This document shows positions 17,288 to 26,636 of a DNA stretch of 64,000 nucleotides, piece by piece. The notes under the pieces are model-generated. The model was not told where the DNA came from and ran no database searches. It saw only the letters and a program-made list of their open reading frames with translations. The position numbers and the translations under genes are program-made. The stretch is from Chryseobacterium sp. G0186. Its GTDB lineage: Bacteria > Bacteroidota > Bacteroidia > Flavobacteriales > Weeksellaceae. The DNA lies in assembly GCF_003815675.1 (NCBI RefSeq), contig NZ_CP033918.1, positions 3,162,001 to 3,226,000 of the forward strand. The letters run 5' to 3'. Numbering within the stretch: position 1 is the first letter of the stretch; each line of letters begins with the position of its first letter.

Positions 17288-17839
17288 TTATCTTTCGTAA
17301 TTTTCCTTAATATACTCTTCTATTTTCTGCTTGGCATAATGATAATTGGTCTTTAATGTCCCTACTGACATATCTACAATCTTTGAGATTTCTTCGTAGG
17401 GCAAATCATCATAATACCGCATCATAAATACCAGTTTCTGCTTTTCCGGCAGGCTTTGTATGGCATTCTGCAGTAAAATTTGTATTTCTTCGGCATCTCC
17501 TTCCGTATTATCTGCGACAAGATTCTGCATGTGATACTCAGGATCCTCGTCAGTTTTCTGCATCTTCTTCATTTTGTTGACCTGCTGCAATGCTTCATTG
17601 GTAGCAATTCTGTACAACCAGGTATACAACTGGCTATCATTTTTGAATTGATGAAAATTCTGATAAGCTTTAATAAAAGTTTCCTGCAAAGTATCCTGGG
17701 CAAGATCTCCGTCTACAATAATTCTTCTTATGTGCCAGTACAATCTACTTTGATAGGCATCCATCAAGGCACGGACACCTTTATCCTGGGTCCGTGGATT
17801 CTGCATCAACGAAATAATTTCCGCGTCCTTAATCTTCAT
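17288..17839 (-). CDS. ECF-type RNA polymerase sigma factor
   Basis: A 183-residue sigma-70 family protein with regions 2 and 4 only. Region 2 shows LAQDTLQETFIKAYQNF and YTWLYRIATNEALQQV; region 4 shows LPEKQKLVFMMRYYDDLPYE followed by EISKIVDMSVGTLKTN, the helix-turn-helix that reads the -35 element. It heads a three-gene operon with a predicted anti-sigma factor and a periplasmic protein, so it probably controls an envelope-stress response. The start at ATG 17839 gives a normal N-terminus. Confidence 0.93.
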   Translation of the reverse strand: MKIKDAEIISLMQNPRTQDKGVRALMDAYQSRLYWHIRRIIVDGDLAQDTLQETFIKAYQNFHQFKNDSQLYTWLYRIATNEALQQVNKMKKMQKTDEDPEYHMQNLVADNTEGDAEEIQILLQNAIQSLPEKQKLVFMMRYYDDLPYEEISKIVDMSVGTLKTNYHYAKQKIEEYIKENYER

Positions 17840-18009
17840 AAGATGCCTTTCACTGTTTTGGATTACAAAAGTAACTGAAAGTTAAATTAAATCTTCAATT
17901 TTCAGTTTAAATATTAAAAATAATATGAGACAGTTACGCAATAAACGTGCCTCTATTTATCTTTCAGGTTTCTGTACTCCTCATCCTTTCCAGGCTCGGC
18001 TTAAAATCC

Positions 18010-18017
18010 TATATTTG
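18010..18017 (+). promoter_or_regulatory. Promoter -7 box immediately before an ATG
   Basis: TATATTTG fits TAnnTTTG and ends only 4 bp before the ATG at 18022. If used, transcription would begin at or next to the start codon, giving a leaderless mRNA. Confidence 0.4.
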
Positions 18018-18021
18018 TTAT

Positions 18022-18774
18022 ATGCAAATTGTAATTATCGGTTCCGGCAATGTAGCCTATCACATGGCAAAAGCTTTTTCCTTAAAAGGGATTTCCTTGG
18101 CCCAGATTTTTGGCAGGAACGAAAAAGAATTAAGTAAAATTTCTGAAGAATTAAACATTCCCTACTCTACAGAGGATTTGGAGGATGCAGATCTTTATAT
18201 CATCTGTGTAAGTGATAATTCTGTAGAGGAAGTATCTAAGATCATTACCAAGACCGATTGTTTGGTAGCCCATACTTCAGGTTCTCTTCCAAAGGAAATT
18301 CTTGCAGGAAATTATAGAAAAGGAAGCTTTTATCCATTGCAGACCTTTTCAAAATCAAAGGAGCTGGAATATGAAAAGATTCCGTTTTTCATTGAAACGG
18401 AGAATGATGAAGATCAGAAAACTCTTTTAGATCTTGCCTCTAAGGTTTCGAAAAATGTAATGGAAAGCAATCATGAAAAAAGAAAGTACATTCATCTTAC
18501 AGCTGTTTTTGCCTGTAATTTTGTGAATCATCTTTTTTCAAGGGCTAAAGAGGTTTCAGATTCTCAGGAAATTCCATTTGAATATTTTTTACCATTGATT
18601 GATGAAACTGTTCAAAAAATTCATGAAATAGAGCCTAAAACGGCACAGACCGGACCTGCAGTAAGAAATGACCTCAGGGTTTTAGAGTTACATGAGCAAT
18701 TAATAAAAAATAAAGAGAGTCTTGAAATTTACAAGACAATGAACCATTCTATTCAGAAAATGTATGAGTTATAA
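18022..18774 (+). CDS. Rossmann-fold and DUF2520 domain protein
   Basis: A 250-residue protein starting at ATG 18022 (MQIVIIGSGNVAYHMAKAF). A GTG 25 codons upstream would put a hydrophobic stretch before the nucleotide-binding loop and is unlikely. GSGNVAYHMA (about 7-16) is a dinucleotide-binding motif as in F420/NADP-dependent reductases; the C-terminal half, including HLTAVFACNFVNHLF, is the DUF2520 all-helical domain. Substrate is unknown. Its stop overlaps the start of the HAD phosphatase gene by 11 bp, and maf follows, so the three are cotranscribed. Confidence 0.85.
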   Translation: MQIVIIGSGNVAYHMAKAFSLKGISLAQIFGRNEKELSKISEELNIPYSTEDLEDADLYIICVSDNSVEEVSKIITKTDCLVAHTSGSLPKEILAGNYRKGSFYPLQTFSKSKELEYEKIPFFIETENDEDQKTLLDLASKVSKNVMESNHEKRKYIHLTAVFACNFVNHLFSRAKEVSDSQEIPFEYFLPLIDETVQKIHEIEPKTAQTGPAVRNDLRVLELHEQLIKNKESLEIYKTMNHSIQKMYEL

Positions 18775-19282
18775 AGAGAAATTAAAAGATATTAAAGCAT
18801 TTGTATTTGATGTAGACGGAGTTTTTACAGACGGAAGCGTTTATTTGCTTCCCGGAGGAAATATGTGCAGGGTGATGAACGTTCTGGATGGCTATGCGGT
18901 AGTTAAAGCCTTAAAAAACAATTATTTAATCGGAGTCATTACAGGTGGAAATGATGAAATGGTAAAACACAGAATCAACTATCTTGGTATTCAGGATTAT
19001 TATCCGAAGTCGCACAATAAGATTGAGGATTTTGAAGATTTTAAAAGAAAGTATAACCTTAAAAATGAGGAAATTCTAACGATGGGAGATGATCTTCCGG
19101 ATATTCATATCATGGAAAACTCGGCGATTGCTGCATGCCCCGAAAATGCAGTTCCTGAAGTAAAAGGGGTTTCTCATTATATTTCTCCCAAAAAAGGAGG
19201 AAGCGGTGCTGTGCGTGATGTGATTGAACAGGTAATGAAGGTTCAGGGTAACTGGCATGATGATAACACTCAATCTGTATAA
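18764..19282 (+). CDS. HAD-family phosphatase, KdsC-like (KDO-8-phosphate phosphatase)
   Basis: A 172-residue C0-type HAD phosphatase with no cap domain. FVFDVDGVFTDGSVYLLPGG (about 13-32) holds the nucleophile Asp and acid/base Asp; ITGGN is motif II, and MGDDLPDIHIM (about 106) is the metal motif. KdsC enzymes make KDO for lipopolysaccharide from KDO-8-phosphate and work as tetramers. The start overlaps the upstream gene. A related HAD phosphatase acting on another sugar phosphate is possible because no kdsA/kdsB neighbour is here. Confidence 0.87.
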   Translation: MSYKEKLKDIKAFVFDVDGVFTDGSVYLLPGGNMCRVMNVLDGYAVVKALKNNYLIGVITGGNDEMVKHRINYLGIQDYYPKSHNKIEDFEDFKRKYNLKNEEILTMGDDLPDIHIMENSAIAACPENAVPEVKGVSHYISPKKGGSGAVRDVIEQVMKVQGNWHDDNTQSV

Positions 19283-19290
19283 TACGTTCT

Positions 19291-19854
19291 ATGAAATTAC
19301 TTTTAGCCTCCCAATCACCGAGAAGAAAAGAATTACTTTCCAGCCTTGGTTTTCAATTTGAAATTGTAAAAATAGACTGTGAAGAGATTCTTCCCGAGCA
19401 GATCAAAATAGAAAATGCAGCCTCCTATTTATCTGAATTAAAAGCAGATGCATTCAGAAGCTTAGCGGATGACGAAGTTTTACTGACCGCAGATACGGTA
19501 GTTGCTATTGACAATCAGGTTCTTGGAAAGCCTAAGGATGAAAAGGATGCATTCAATATGCTTCGCAGTCTTTCAGGAAAAACCCATCAGGTGTATACGG
19601 GAATTACGATTAAAACTGTTGACAAAGTCATTACAGAAACAGATGTGGCAGCGGTAACCTTTGATGACATCACTGATGATGAAATCAATTATTATATTCA
19701 GCATTACAAACCATTTGATAAAGCAGGCAGCTATGGTATTCAGGAATGGCTGGGAATGGCCAAGATCAGTAAAATGACAGGAAGCTTTTACACGATCATG
19801 GGACTTCCTACCCATCTTGTTTATAGAATTCTGAAAGAAACATCGATGATTTAA
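19291..19854 (+). CDS. maf: Maf family nucleoside triphosphate pyrophosphatase
   Basis: A 187-residue protein of typical Maf length. SQSPRRKELLSSLGFQFE (from residue 7) is the family signature, TADTVVAIDNQVLGKPKDE carries the catalytic acid, and GSYGIQEW near residue 147 belongs to the nucleotide pocket. Maf proteins hydrolyse dTTP, UTP or modified nucleotides to monophosphates, a house-cleaning role. It follows the HAD phosphatase gene by 8 bp. Confidence 0.95.
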   Translation: MKLLLASQSPRRKELLSSLGFQFEIVKIDCEEILPEQIKIENAASYLSELKADAFRSLADDEVLLTADTVVAIDNQVLGKPKDEKDAFNMLRSLSGKTHQVYTGITIKTVDKVITETDVAAVTFDDITDDEINYYIQHYKPFDKAGSYGIQEWLGMAKISKMTGSFYTIMGLPTHLVYRILKETSMI

Positions 19855-20000
19855 AATGATGGAGGTTCCTGACCCCCATAAAGAAGAAATAAAATATTTC
19901 TGCGAGAAATATAAATATTATTCATTATAAAATTTTATTATTTTTACAAAATCATCAAACTTCTGATAATAAAAAGCAGACTAGCGAGTTATATTGAATA

Positions 20001-22586
20001 ATGAAAAAGAATATATTGTTCCTTTTAGTGATCTGTCTCGTTGCTTCCTGTGCTACCAAAACAAAAAAGCCGGAGCAACGTTCAAAACTATTGAAAGGAT
20101 TTTCCACATATTATAATACCCTATTTAATGCCAAAGACGCTTTAAATAGTGAGTTCACTTCCAGAGATAAAGGACATAAGGATAATTTTTATGCTCCTTA
20201 TATTCCTATTTTGACCTATGACGAACAACCTTTGGGAAGTGATCTTGGCCAATCTACAGCCTTTGCAGAAAACTCCATGAAAATGGCTGAAGTTGCCAAC
20301 AGGTCTGCTTCAAGAAGCAATGCCGGAATGCCTAATATTCCCGGAGCTCCAGGAAATGAACAGGCAAATAATGACGGGGCTCTAAATAAAGGTGCCACTA
20401 CCCTGGAAATTGCAGAAGCTAAGGCATTAAAAGCTATTAATAAGTATTCTGTAACCCGAAGTGGTGAAGAAAAAAATAAGCAGATTTTTGATGCCTACAT
20501 GATCCTTGCCCAGTCACGGATTTATCAGAACAAGCCCTTGCAGGCATTGGATGCTCTCAATTATGTTTTCACGCACATGAAAGATGATAAAAGAGTTCCG
20601 TTGGCCAGAATTTATCAGGGATTAGCCTATGATAAGATCAAAGATTACCACAGAGCTCATGAAACTTTTGCCAAACTAAAGGGCGAGGATATTAATAAAA
20701 CCTATGCAAAGCTATTGAGTATCTATTACTCTGAATCTCTTTTAGATGCCGGTAAAAAGGAAGAAGCGGCCAAGGAACTTGATCTGGCTTTTGAATTAAA
20801 TAGCAATAGAAAGCTTAAGAGCAGAATTGCTTATTTAAGGGGCCAGGTTTTGGAAAACTTAGGCCAGAATGACAAGGCCAGAGAAAGTTATACTGCAGCA
20901 TACAAATATTCCAGTGATTTTGAGTTTGAAGTAAAATCTCAGATTGCCATTGCCAAGACATTTAACGGTAAAGGTGACTATAATGGAGCCAAAAACTACC
21001 TGGAAGGAATCAGTAAAAAAGGAACTTATGGTTCCAGAAAGAATGAATTTTACTATGCTTTAGGTTTAATGGCTAATAAGGCAGGGAAAAAAGACGAAGC
21101 TCAACAGTTTTTCAAAAAATCTTTATTTGAAAAGGTTTCTGATCCGCAAATCCGTGGATTGGCCTATTATGAAATAGGGAAAAGCTATCTTGAAAAGAAT
21201 GACTACATCGGGGCCGGCAGTTACTATGATTCTGCGCTTACTGTAATGACCTATGAACCTTCAAAGATTCTATTAAAGGATCAGTCTGAATACATCAAAA
21301 AGATCTCCAAAAACTATTACCAGATCAAAAAGAATGACAGTATTCTTTCTCTGGCAAAAATGAATGATGCCCAGAGAACCGACTTTTTCTCAAAGCACAT
21401 TGCAAAACTGAAGATCAAGGAAGAGAAAGAGGAACAGGAAAGAAAACGTGCTGAAAGAAATAAAGGTTTTGATACGGGAGATTATAATTCCAATTCAATT
21501 TTTGCCAATAATAATGCTAACTCCTTTGAGGATTTTGGAGTGACCACTAAAGGTTTTTATTTCAATAATACCGGAACTGTAAGCAAGGGAACCTCTTCGT
21601 TCAAACAGGTTTGGGGTGACAGAGCACTGTCTGATAACTGGCGTTTTTCTAAAAAGATGGCTTCTCTTGAGGATATGAAGAATGAAGCTCTTGGGGTAAC
21701 TTCTGCTCCTAATCCAAGACGTTTTGAGCCAAGCTATTATATTGAGCAGATTCCTACAGATCAAGGCAAATTGGCTCAATTAAAAAAGGATAGAGATACG
21801 GCTTCTCTTGGTCTCGGCATCATGTATCAGAATTATTTTACCAACACTCCCCTAGCCACCAAAACACTCTATGATCTTGTAGATGTAAAGCCAGAGGAAA
21901 AAGTAATGCTTCAGGCATTGTATGAGATTTTTGCCATGAATTATGAGAAAAATCCACAGGCATCAGACCGAGCCAAGCAAATCTTATTGACCGATTATCC
22001 TTATACTTCTTATGCTGAATTTGCAAGAAACCCTAAAAATGTCTCCTTTGTGAAGTCAACAGAAGAAGTTGAAAGCGAATATAAAAGAGCATATGCACTT
22101 TATGAAACAGAAAAATTTGGAGAAAGCAGAGAAGTAATTGACCAAACTCTTAAGAAATATCCGAAAGATGCATTGGTTCCAAAACTATATCTCTTGAATG
22201 CTTTTAATGCGGGAAAATCCAGCGGAAAAGAAGTCATGATCCTCCAACTTGAACAGATTGCATTAAATTACTCTAAAACACCGGAAGGAATAAGAGCCAA
22301 AGAGATGCTTAACTTTCTGAAAAGTGATCTGAGCTTTCAGGCTACCGACAATAAAGGAAATGCTGTTTTGCAACAACCCGATTCACCACTCCAGCCTACA
22401 AACCAGAGCAATAATTTTAACAATGCTCCTCAAATGATCAATAGCGGAAGTACCAATAAACCTGGAAATAATACCCAGATCATAGATATGGAACAGCCGA
22501 AGCCTGGAAAAGATACCCGGAAAAAGGTGAATAAACCAAAAGACAACAACGAACCAATGCTAGCTCCTCCGGGAGAACCGAAATAA
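20001..22586 (+). CDS. TPR lipoprotein, SprE/PorW-like (type IX secretion, gliding)
   Basis: An 861-residue lipoprotein with signal peptide ending LVASC (Cys17). The N-terminal KLLKGFSTYYNTLFNAKDAL is a hallmark of SprE/PorW proteins, and residues about 140-460 hold tetratricopeptide-like repeats (for example ALKAINKYSVTRSGEEKNK and later AEARxxYxxAL-type helices). The Asn/Pro/Lys-rich C-terminus (about 780-861) looks disordered. SprE is needed for gliding and T9SS function in Flavobacterium. The gene shares a terminator with the convergent tsaB gene. Confidence 0.85.
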   Translation: MKKNILFLLVICLVASCATKTKKPEQRSKLLKGFSTYYNTLFNAKDALNSEFTSRDKGHKDNFYAPYIPILTYDEQPLGSDLGQSTAFAENSMKMAEVANRSASRSNAGMPNIPGAPGNEQANNDGALNKGATTLEIAEAKALKAINKYSVTRSGEEKNKQIFDAYMILAQSRIYQNKPLQALDALNYVFTHMKDDKRVPLARIYQGLAYDKIKDYHRAHETFAKLKGEDINKTYAKLLSIYYSESLLDAGKKEEAAKELDLAFELNSNRKLKSRIAYLRGQVLENLGQNDKARESYTAAYKYSSDFEFEVKSQIAIAKTFNGKGDYNGAKNYLEGISKKGTYGSRKNEFYYALGLMANKAGKKDEAQQFFKKSLFEKVSDPQIRGLAYYEIGKSYLEKNDYIGAGSYYDSALTVMTYEPSKILLKDQSEYIKKISKNYYQIKKNDSILSLAKMNDAQRTDFFSKHIAKLKIKEEKEEQERKRAERNKGFDTGDYNSNSIFANNNANSFEDFGVTTKGFYFNNTGTVSKGTSSFKQVWGDRALSDNWRFSKKMASLEDMKNEALGVTSAPNPRRFEPSYYIEQIPTDQGKLAQLKKDRDTASLGLGIMYQNYFTNTPLATKTLYDLVDVKPEEKVMLQALYEIFAMNYEKNPQASDRAKQILLTDYPYTSYAEFARNPKNVSFVKSTEEVESEYKRAYALYETEKFGESREVIDQTLKKYPKDALVPKLYLLNAFNAGKSSGKEVMILQLEQIALNYSKTPEGIRAKEMLNFLKSDLSFQATDNKGNAVLQQPDSPLQPTNQSNNFNNAPQMINSGSTNKPGNNTQIIDMEQPKPGKDTRKKVNKPKDNNEPMLAPPGEPK

Positions 22587-22588
22587 AA

Positions 22589-22615
22589 AAAAGCGAAGAT
22601 TTATTCTTCGCTTTT
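22589..22615. terminator. Bidirectional hairpin terminator
   Basis: AAAAGCGAAGA (22589-22599) pairs with TCTTCGCTTTT (22605-22615). The right arm lies inside the last codons of tsaB, so convergent genes share it. T-rich DNA follows on both sides. Confidence 0.8.
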
Positions 22616-23281
22616 CTTTTTCTTTACCCCGTGGAAATCCTTTAGATAGAAAGGCTCAAAATAGGCCATATCTTCAAATTCCTCACTTCTGATTTTCTCA
22701 AGGGTTCTTTTGATAAGATATTGTGCAGAAGGGTAAATATCTTCTTTAAATTCTGCTTCAGGAAGATTTAAAATTTCCCTGGCTTTCTTAGCACCATCCC
22801 CTACAAAGATTACTTTTTTATCACGGAACTCTTCAAAAGAGGACTCATCTAAAATCTTCGCCTCGGTTGCCGACAGCTCCTGTCCTGTAGAACCGTCATA
22901 AACGGCTGTATATACCTCCATTCTCCTCGCGTCGATCAACGGCACTATAAAATCATAGTTACGTCCTAAAAAAGGCTCTAACATGCTTTCAAGAGAATTG
23001 ACTGCAATAAACGGAACCTTCAACCCATAACAAAAGCCTTTTGCAGAGGCTGCTCCAATTCTTAATCCGGTATAAGATCCCGGACCTTTACCTAGGGAAA
23101 CGGCTTCGATGTCTTTAAGTGAAATTCCTGCACCCTCCAATGCCCATTCTACATAGGTATGAAGACTTTCAGATTGCTTATAATTTTCAGAAACCTCTTC
23201 GCAGAGACACAGCAGCTTTTCGTTATCGGATACAGCTACTGAACAATTTTTAGATGATGTTTCGAGATATAGGATTTTCAT
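22601..23281 (-). CDS. tsaB: tRNA threonylcarbamoyladenosine biosynthesis protein TsaB
   Basis: A 226-residue ASKHA-fold protein starting MKILYLETSSKNCSVAV. LGKGPGSYTGLRIGAASAKG (about 63-82) is the TsaB signature. TsaB is the partner that activates TsaD in making t6A at position 37 of ANN-decoding tRNAs. It lacks the TsaD metal site, as expected. The C-terminal Lys/Glu tail lies within the terminator hairpin. No tsaC, D or E gene is near. Confidence 0.95.
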   Translation of the reverse strand: MKILYLETSSKNCSVAVSDNEKLLCLCEEVSENYKQSESLHTYVEWALEGAGISLKDIEAVSLGKGPGSYTGLRIGAASAKGFCYGLKVPFIAVNSLESMLEPFLGRNYDFIVPLIDARRMEVYTAVYDGSTGQELSATEAKILDESSFEEFRDKKVIFVGDGAKKAREILNLPEAEFKEDIYPSAQYLIKRTLEKIRSEEFEDMAYFEPFYLKDFHGVKKKKSEE

Positions 23282-23355
23282 TTTTTTGTTTTAAGCTAAA
23301 ATTGCAAAGGCAAAATCGCCTTAATATTCTGCAAATTTAATCCATTATTTTGAGA

Positions 23356-24105
23356 CTATTTTCTGTAAATGGTTCTTGGTTCAGCCTGAGCACTTGGATA
23401 AATAGTCATATCTGCAATGGTAACATGCTTAGGGGCATTTACACAATACGCAATTGCATCTGCAATATCCTCGGCCTTTAAGGCTTCATAGCCGGCATAA
23501 ACTGTGGCAGCTTTGTCACTATCACCTTTAAACCTGATTAATGAAAAATCTGTTTCCACGGCTCCCGGCTGAATGTTGGTTACCTTAATTCCAAATTCGG
23601 TAAGCTCCAGTCTCATCCCCTCAGAAATCACATCTACTGCTTTCTTGGTTGCACAATAGACTACTCCATTTGCATAGGTTTGCCTTGCAGCTACAGAACT
23701 TATATTTATAATATGACCTAAATTTTTAGTTTTCATTAACGGAATGATCATTTTGGAAACATATAGCAGTCCCTTTACATTTCCGTCGATCATAGAATCC
23801 CAGTCATCTGTCTTTCCAGATGAGAGTGGGTCAAGACCATGGGCATTCCCTGCATTATTAATCAGAACATCAATATCTTTCCATTCTTCAGGAAGTGAAT
23901 TTATTGTTGCTTCTACCTCTTCCAGATTTCTCACATCGAACTTTAAACTAAAAATTTCGGTATTTTGAGACAGCTCTATCTCTAAAGATTTCAGTACTTC
24001 ACTTCTTCTTCCACAAATGATAATTCTATTTCCTTGTTTTGCCAGAAGTTCTGCAGTAGATTTACCAATGCCGGAAGTAGCCCCGGTAATTAATATTGTT
24101 TTCAT
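23356..24105 (-). CDS. Short-chain dehydrogenase/reductase (YdfG-like)
   Basis: A 249-residue NAD(P)-dependent SDR. GATSGIGKSTAELLAKQG (about 7-24) binds the cofactor; NNAGNAHG, SSVAA and the YCATKKA Tyr-x3-Lys (about 156-160) form the active site. CGRRSEVL after the second beta strand suggests NADP preference. It resembles 3-hydroxy acid/serine dehydrogenases such as YdfG. It is monocistronic with tsaB on one side and yraN on the other, with no pathway context. Confidence 0.9.
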   Translation of the reverse strand: MKTILITGATSGIGKSTAELLAKQGNRIIICGRRSEVLKSLEIELSQNTEIFSLKFDVRNLEEVEATINSLPEEWKDIDVLINNAGNAHGLDPLSSGKTDDWDSMIDGNVKGLLYVSKMIIPLMKTKNLGHIINISSVAARQTYANGVVYCATKKAVDVISEGMRLELTEFGIKVTNIQPGAVETDFSLIRFKGDSDKAATVYAGYEALKAEDIADAIAYCVNAPKHVTIADMTIYPSAQAEPRTIYRK

Positions 24106-24174
24106 AAAATTGAATATTTATTTAATGATACGCTTATAGCTATAAGACAATTTATCAATCTATATTTTGTATGG

Positions 24175-24546
24175 TTAATTGGCATCAAATGCCTGGAAAG
24201 CATCAATTATATGATCAATAATAAAGCTCCTTTTTTCATCAGGAAGAATAGAGATAATATCAAATCTCACTTCATTTTGTTTTCCAGATTCTTCAAGATA
24301 ATGATTGGCAGCAGAAACAATGGATTTAATCTTTGTTTTAGTAACCGCTTCATGGGGTAGTATAAATGCATCGGTAGACCTTGCCTTTACTTCAACAATA
24401 ATCAACAAGCTTTCTTTTTCAGCAATGATATCAATCTCTGCTTTCTGGAAACGAAAGTTTCTGACCAGGATATTATAGCCATTCTTCTGAAGGTAATCAA
24501 CCGCCAAATCTTCTGCTAAGATACCGAAGTCGTTGTGAGTTGCCAT
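24175..24546 (-). CDS. YraN family protein (UPF0102), endonuclease-like
   Basis: A 123-residue protein with the restriction-endonuclease-like core: LAVDYLQKNGYNILVRNFR (about 14-32), KAEIDIIAE (Asp catalytic position) and IIVEVKARS with the E-x-K pair. The family is widespread but has no settled function; a role in DNA transactions is often suspected from the fold. The gene is divergent from the beta-propeller lipoprotein with only 38 bp between ATG codons. Confidence 0.9.
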   Translation of the reverse strand: MATHNDFGILAEDLAVDYLQKNGYNILVRNFRFQKAEIDIIAEKESLLIIVEVKARSTDAFILPHEAVTKTKIKSIVSAANHYLEESGKQNEVRFDIISILPDEKRSFIIDHIIDAFQAFDAN

Positions 24547-24584
24547 AATAAAATTTGTATTTTTGCTTTTCCTTTTTCAAACCT

Positions 24585-25700
24585 ATGAAATTAAATTTAT
24601 TTTTTTGTCTTACAGTGCTAACATGTTCAATGGGTTGCTCATCATCCGAGGATATTATTGAAACTCCAACATATGTTGGAACCAAAAATATAATGTTCAT
24701 TGGCGGAAGCAATAAATATTATGCTATTGATTCTGAAAAAGGCCTGTTAAAGTGGTCTTTTCCGGTTACTAAGGGAACTTTTGAATATAGTACAGCTTTT
24801 TATAGTAATAATGTATTATATGTGGGTTGTACAGACACCTATTTATATGCTTTAGATGCTGCAAATGGAAATTTATTATGGAAATTCAAAACAAATGAAG
24901 CAATAGAATCCAGCGTTTTTGTTTCTAACAATACGGTATTTTTTGGCAGTGATGATGACAATTTCTACGCGTTAAATGCAGCAACAGGAGAGTTAAAATG
25001 GAAATATTCCACCAATTCTAATGTCAGCTCAAGTCCAACGGTATCTGATGACACGGTATATTTCGCCAGTGATGACGGAAATATCTATGCCCTGGAACAA
25101 AGTAACGGAACTCTAAAATGGAAATATTTTGTAGGCAGTTTCTTTAATTCTTCTTCAGCTTCCATTGTTCAGAATAGTCTGTATATTGGGAACAGAAATG
25201 GCAATATTTACAATATTAATAAAGCTACTGGTCAACTGATTTGGAAAAAGCAACTTGGGGGTTCTATTGAATATTCTTCACCCACAATTTCAGACGGATT
25301 TTTATATACTACAGATAACAAATCTTTATACAAAATAGATGCTTTAACAGGTGATATCATCTGGCAAGCTTATAATTCTGGAAGCTATTCCAGCAGCCCA
25401 TATGTTAATGAAAATTATGTTTCCGTAAGCTCAAGTTCAGGAAATATTATTGTTTTGGATAAACAAACAGGAAACATCAAGTGGCAAAAATCCATTTACT
25501 CCAATAGTGCAGAAACTGTCGCTACAGATGGTACCGTTTTTATCGGTGGGGGCGGTTCAAATTTTGTCTATGCTTTCTCCGAAAGTGATGGTACAGAAAG
25601 ATGGAAATTCCCCATCAATTCAACCACAACTTCAGCTCCTGTAATGATTAATAAAGAGGGGAAATTATTTTATCCAAGTAAATCCGGTGGCAGAAATTAA
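24585..25700 (+). CDS. PQQ-binding-like beta-propeller lipoprotein
   Basis: A 371-residue lipoprotein starting at ATG 24585 (MKLNLFFCLTVLTCSMGC, lipobox Cys about 18). An upstream TTG would spoil the signal peptide. Repeats of about 38-40 residues with YALDAANGNLLWKFKT and YALNAATGELKWKY fit the eight-blade PQQ-like propeller, resembling BamB and quinoprotein dehydrogenases but without an enzymatic part. Ser-rich strands and FIGGGGSNFVYAF appear late. The role is unknown; it may bind partners at the outer membrane. Confidence 0.85.
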   Translation: MKLNLFFCLTVLTCSMGCSSSEDIIETPTYVGTKNIMFIGGSNKYYAIDSEKGLLKWSFPVTKGTFEYSTAFYSNNVLYVGCTDTYLYALDAANGNLLWKFKTNEAIESSVFVSNNTVFFGSDDDNFYALNAATGELKWKYSTNSNVSSSPTVSDDTVYFASDDGNIYALEQSNGTLKWKYFVGSFFNSSSASIVQNSLYIGNRNGNIYNINKATGQLIWKKQLGGSIEYSSPTISDGFLYTTDNKSLYKIDALTGDIIWQAYNSGSYSSSPYVNENYVSVSSSSGNIIVLDKQTGNIKWQKSIYSNSAETVATDGTVFIGGGGSNFVYAFSESDGTERWKFPINSTTTSAPVMINKEGKLFYPSKSGGRN

Positions 25701-25706
25701 ATAGTC

Positions 25707-26636
25707 TTAAAACTCAATCTTTACCTTAGCATCCACCTTTATCTTAGCTTGTCCTCCAATAATAAGAGGGCGGTTGTCTTTGATATGTCCATTCGGGAAA
25801 GCGAATACTACCGGGAATTTATATTTTGAAACCCTGTCTGAGATCAGTTTATAGGCAAATTCATCAAAGCTTGCCTCATAGCTTTTATTTTCTTTTTCGT
25901 CGCCCATATTGGTCATTCCGCCGACAACAAGTCCTTTGATTTTATTGAAGACTCCGGCCAGTTCAAGGCTCATGATCATTCGGTCTAATGCATAGAAATT
26001 TTCGCCAATATCTTCAATGAATAAAATCTTGTCTTTAAAGTCAAAAGAATATTTGGTCCCTAAAAGGGCATAGATCAGGGCTAAATTCCCTCCAATCAAT
26101 TCTCCCTCAATATTCCCTTTTTTATTTAATTGATGAGATTTTAAAGTGTATTTGGGCGTTTTCCCTTTCAGAATATCAAAAACAAGATCATAGCCTTCAT
26201 CAGTAACTCCAAAACTTGATGTTTTAATGGTTTGTCCATGAATAGAAGCAAAACCTTTTTGCAGCAAATAACTTTGTATAACTGTATTATCAGAATAACC
26301 GATATACCATTTCGGATTTTCTGTAAAGTTTTTCAGTTTAAGATGCTGGATCAGATGTTGACAGCCGTAGCCGCCCCTGGAAGCCCAAATGGCACCAATT
26401 TCTTTATCGTTTAATGCCCAGTTGATATCTTTAATTCTTTCCTTTTCCGTACCTGCATAATTATAGCCATTGACGAACTTTGTATAAAGATGTTCTCCTA
26501 AAACAGGTTCAAATCCTTTACTTTTAATCATTTTTATTCCCTTTTCCAGTTGAGAGGGATCTACAGCTCCTGCAGGGGAGATAACGGCAATTTTTGTCCC
26601 TTTTTTAAGGGGTTTTGGAAAGATTATTTTTTTCAT
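25707..26636 (-). CDS. LD-carboxypeptidase (peptidase family S66)
   Basis: A 309-residue cytosolic S66 peptidase. These cut the L-Lys/meso-DAP-D-Ala bond of peptidoglycan tetrapeptides during recycling. AVISPAGAVDP opens the protein; the nucleophile Ser lies in GYSDNT (about 113), the Glu in FIEDIGENF (about 205), and the His in PNGHIKDNRP (about 284), so the triad is complete. It overlaps the upstream LysE-type gene by 4 bp (ATGA), so the two are coupled. Confidence 0.93.
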   Translation of the reverse strand: MKKIIFPKPLKKGTKIAVISPAGAVDPSQLEKGIKMIKSKGFEPVLGEHLYTKFVNGYNYAGTEKERIKDINWALNDKEIGAIWASRGGYGCQHLIQHLKLKNFTENPKWYIGYSDNTVIQSYLLQKGFASIHGQTIKTSSFGVTDEGYDLVFDILKGKTPKYTLKSHQLNKKGNIEGELIGGNLALIYALLGTKYSFDFKDKILFIEDIGENFYALDRMIMSLELAGVFNKIKGLVVGGMTNMGDEKENKSYEASFDEFAYKLISDRVSKYKFPVVFAFPNGHIKDNRPLIIGGQAKIKVDAKVKIEF

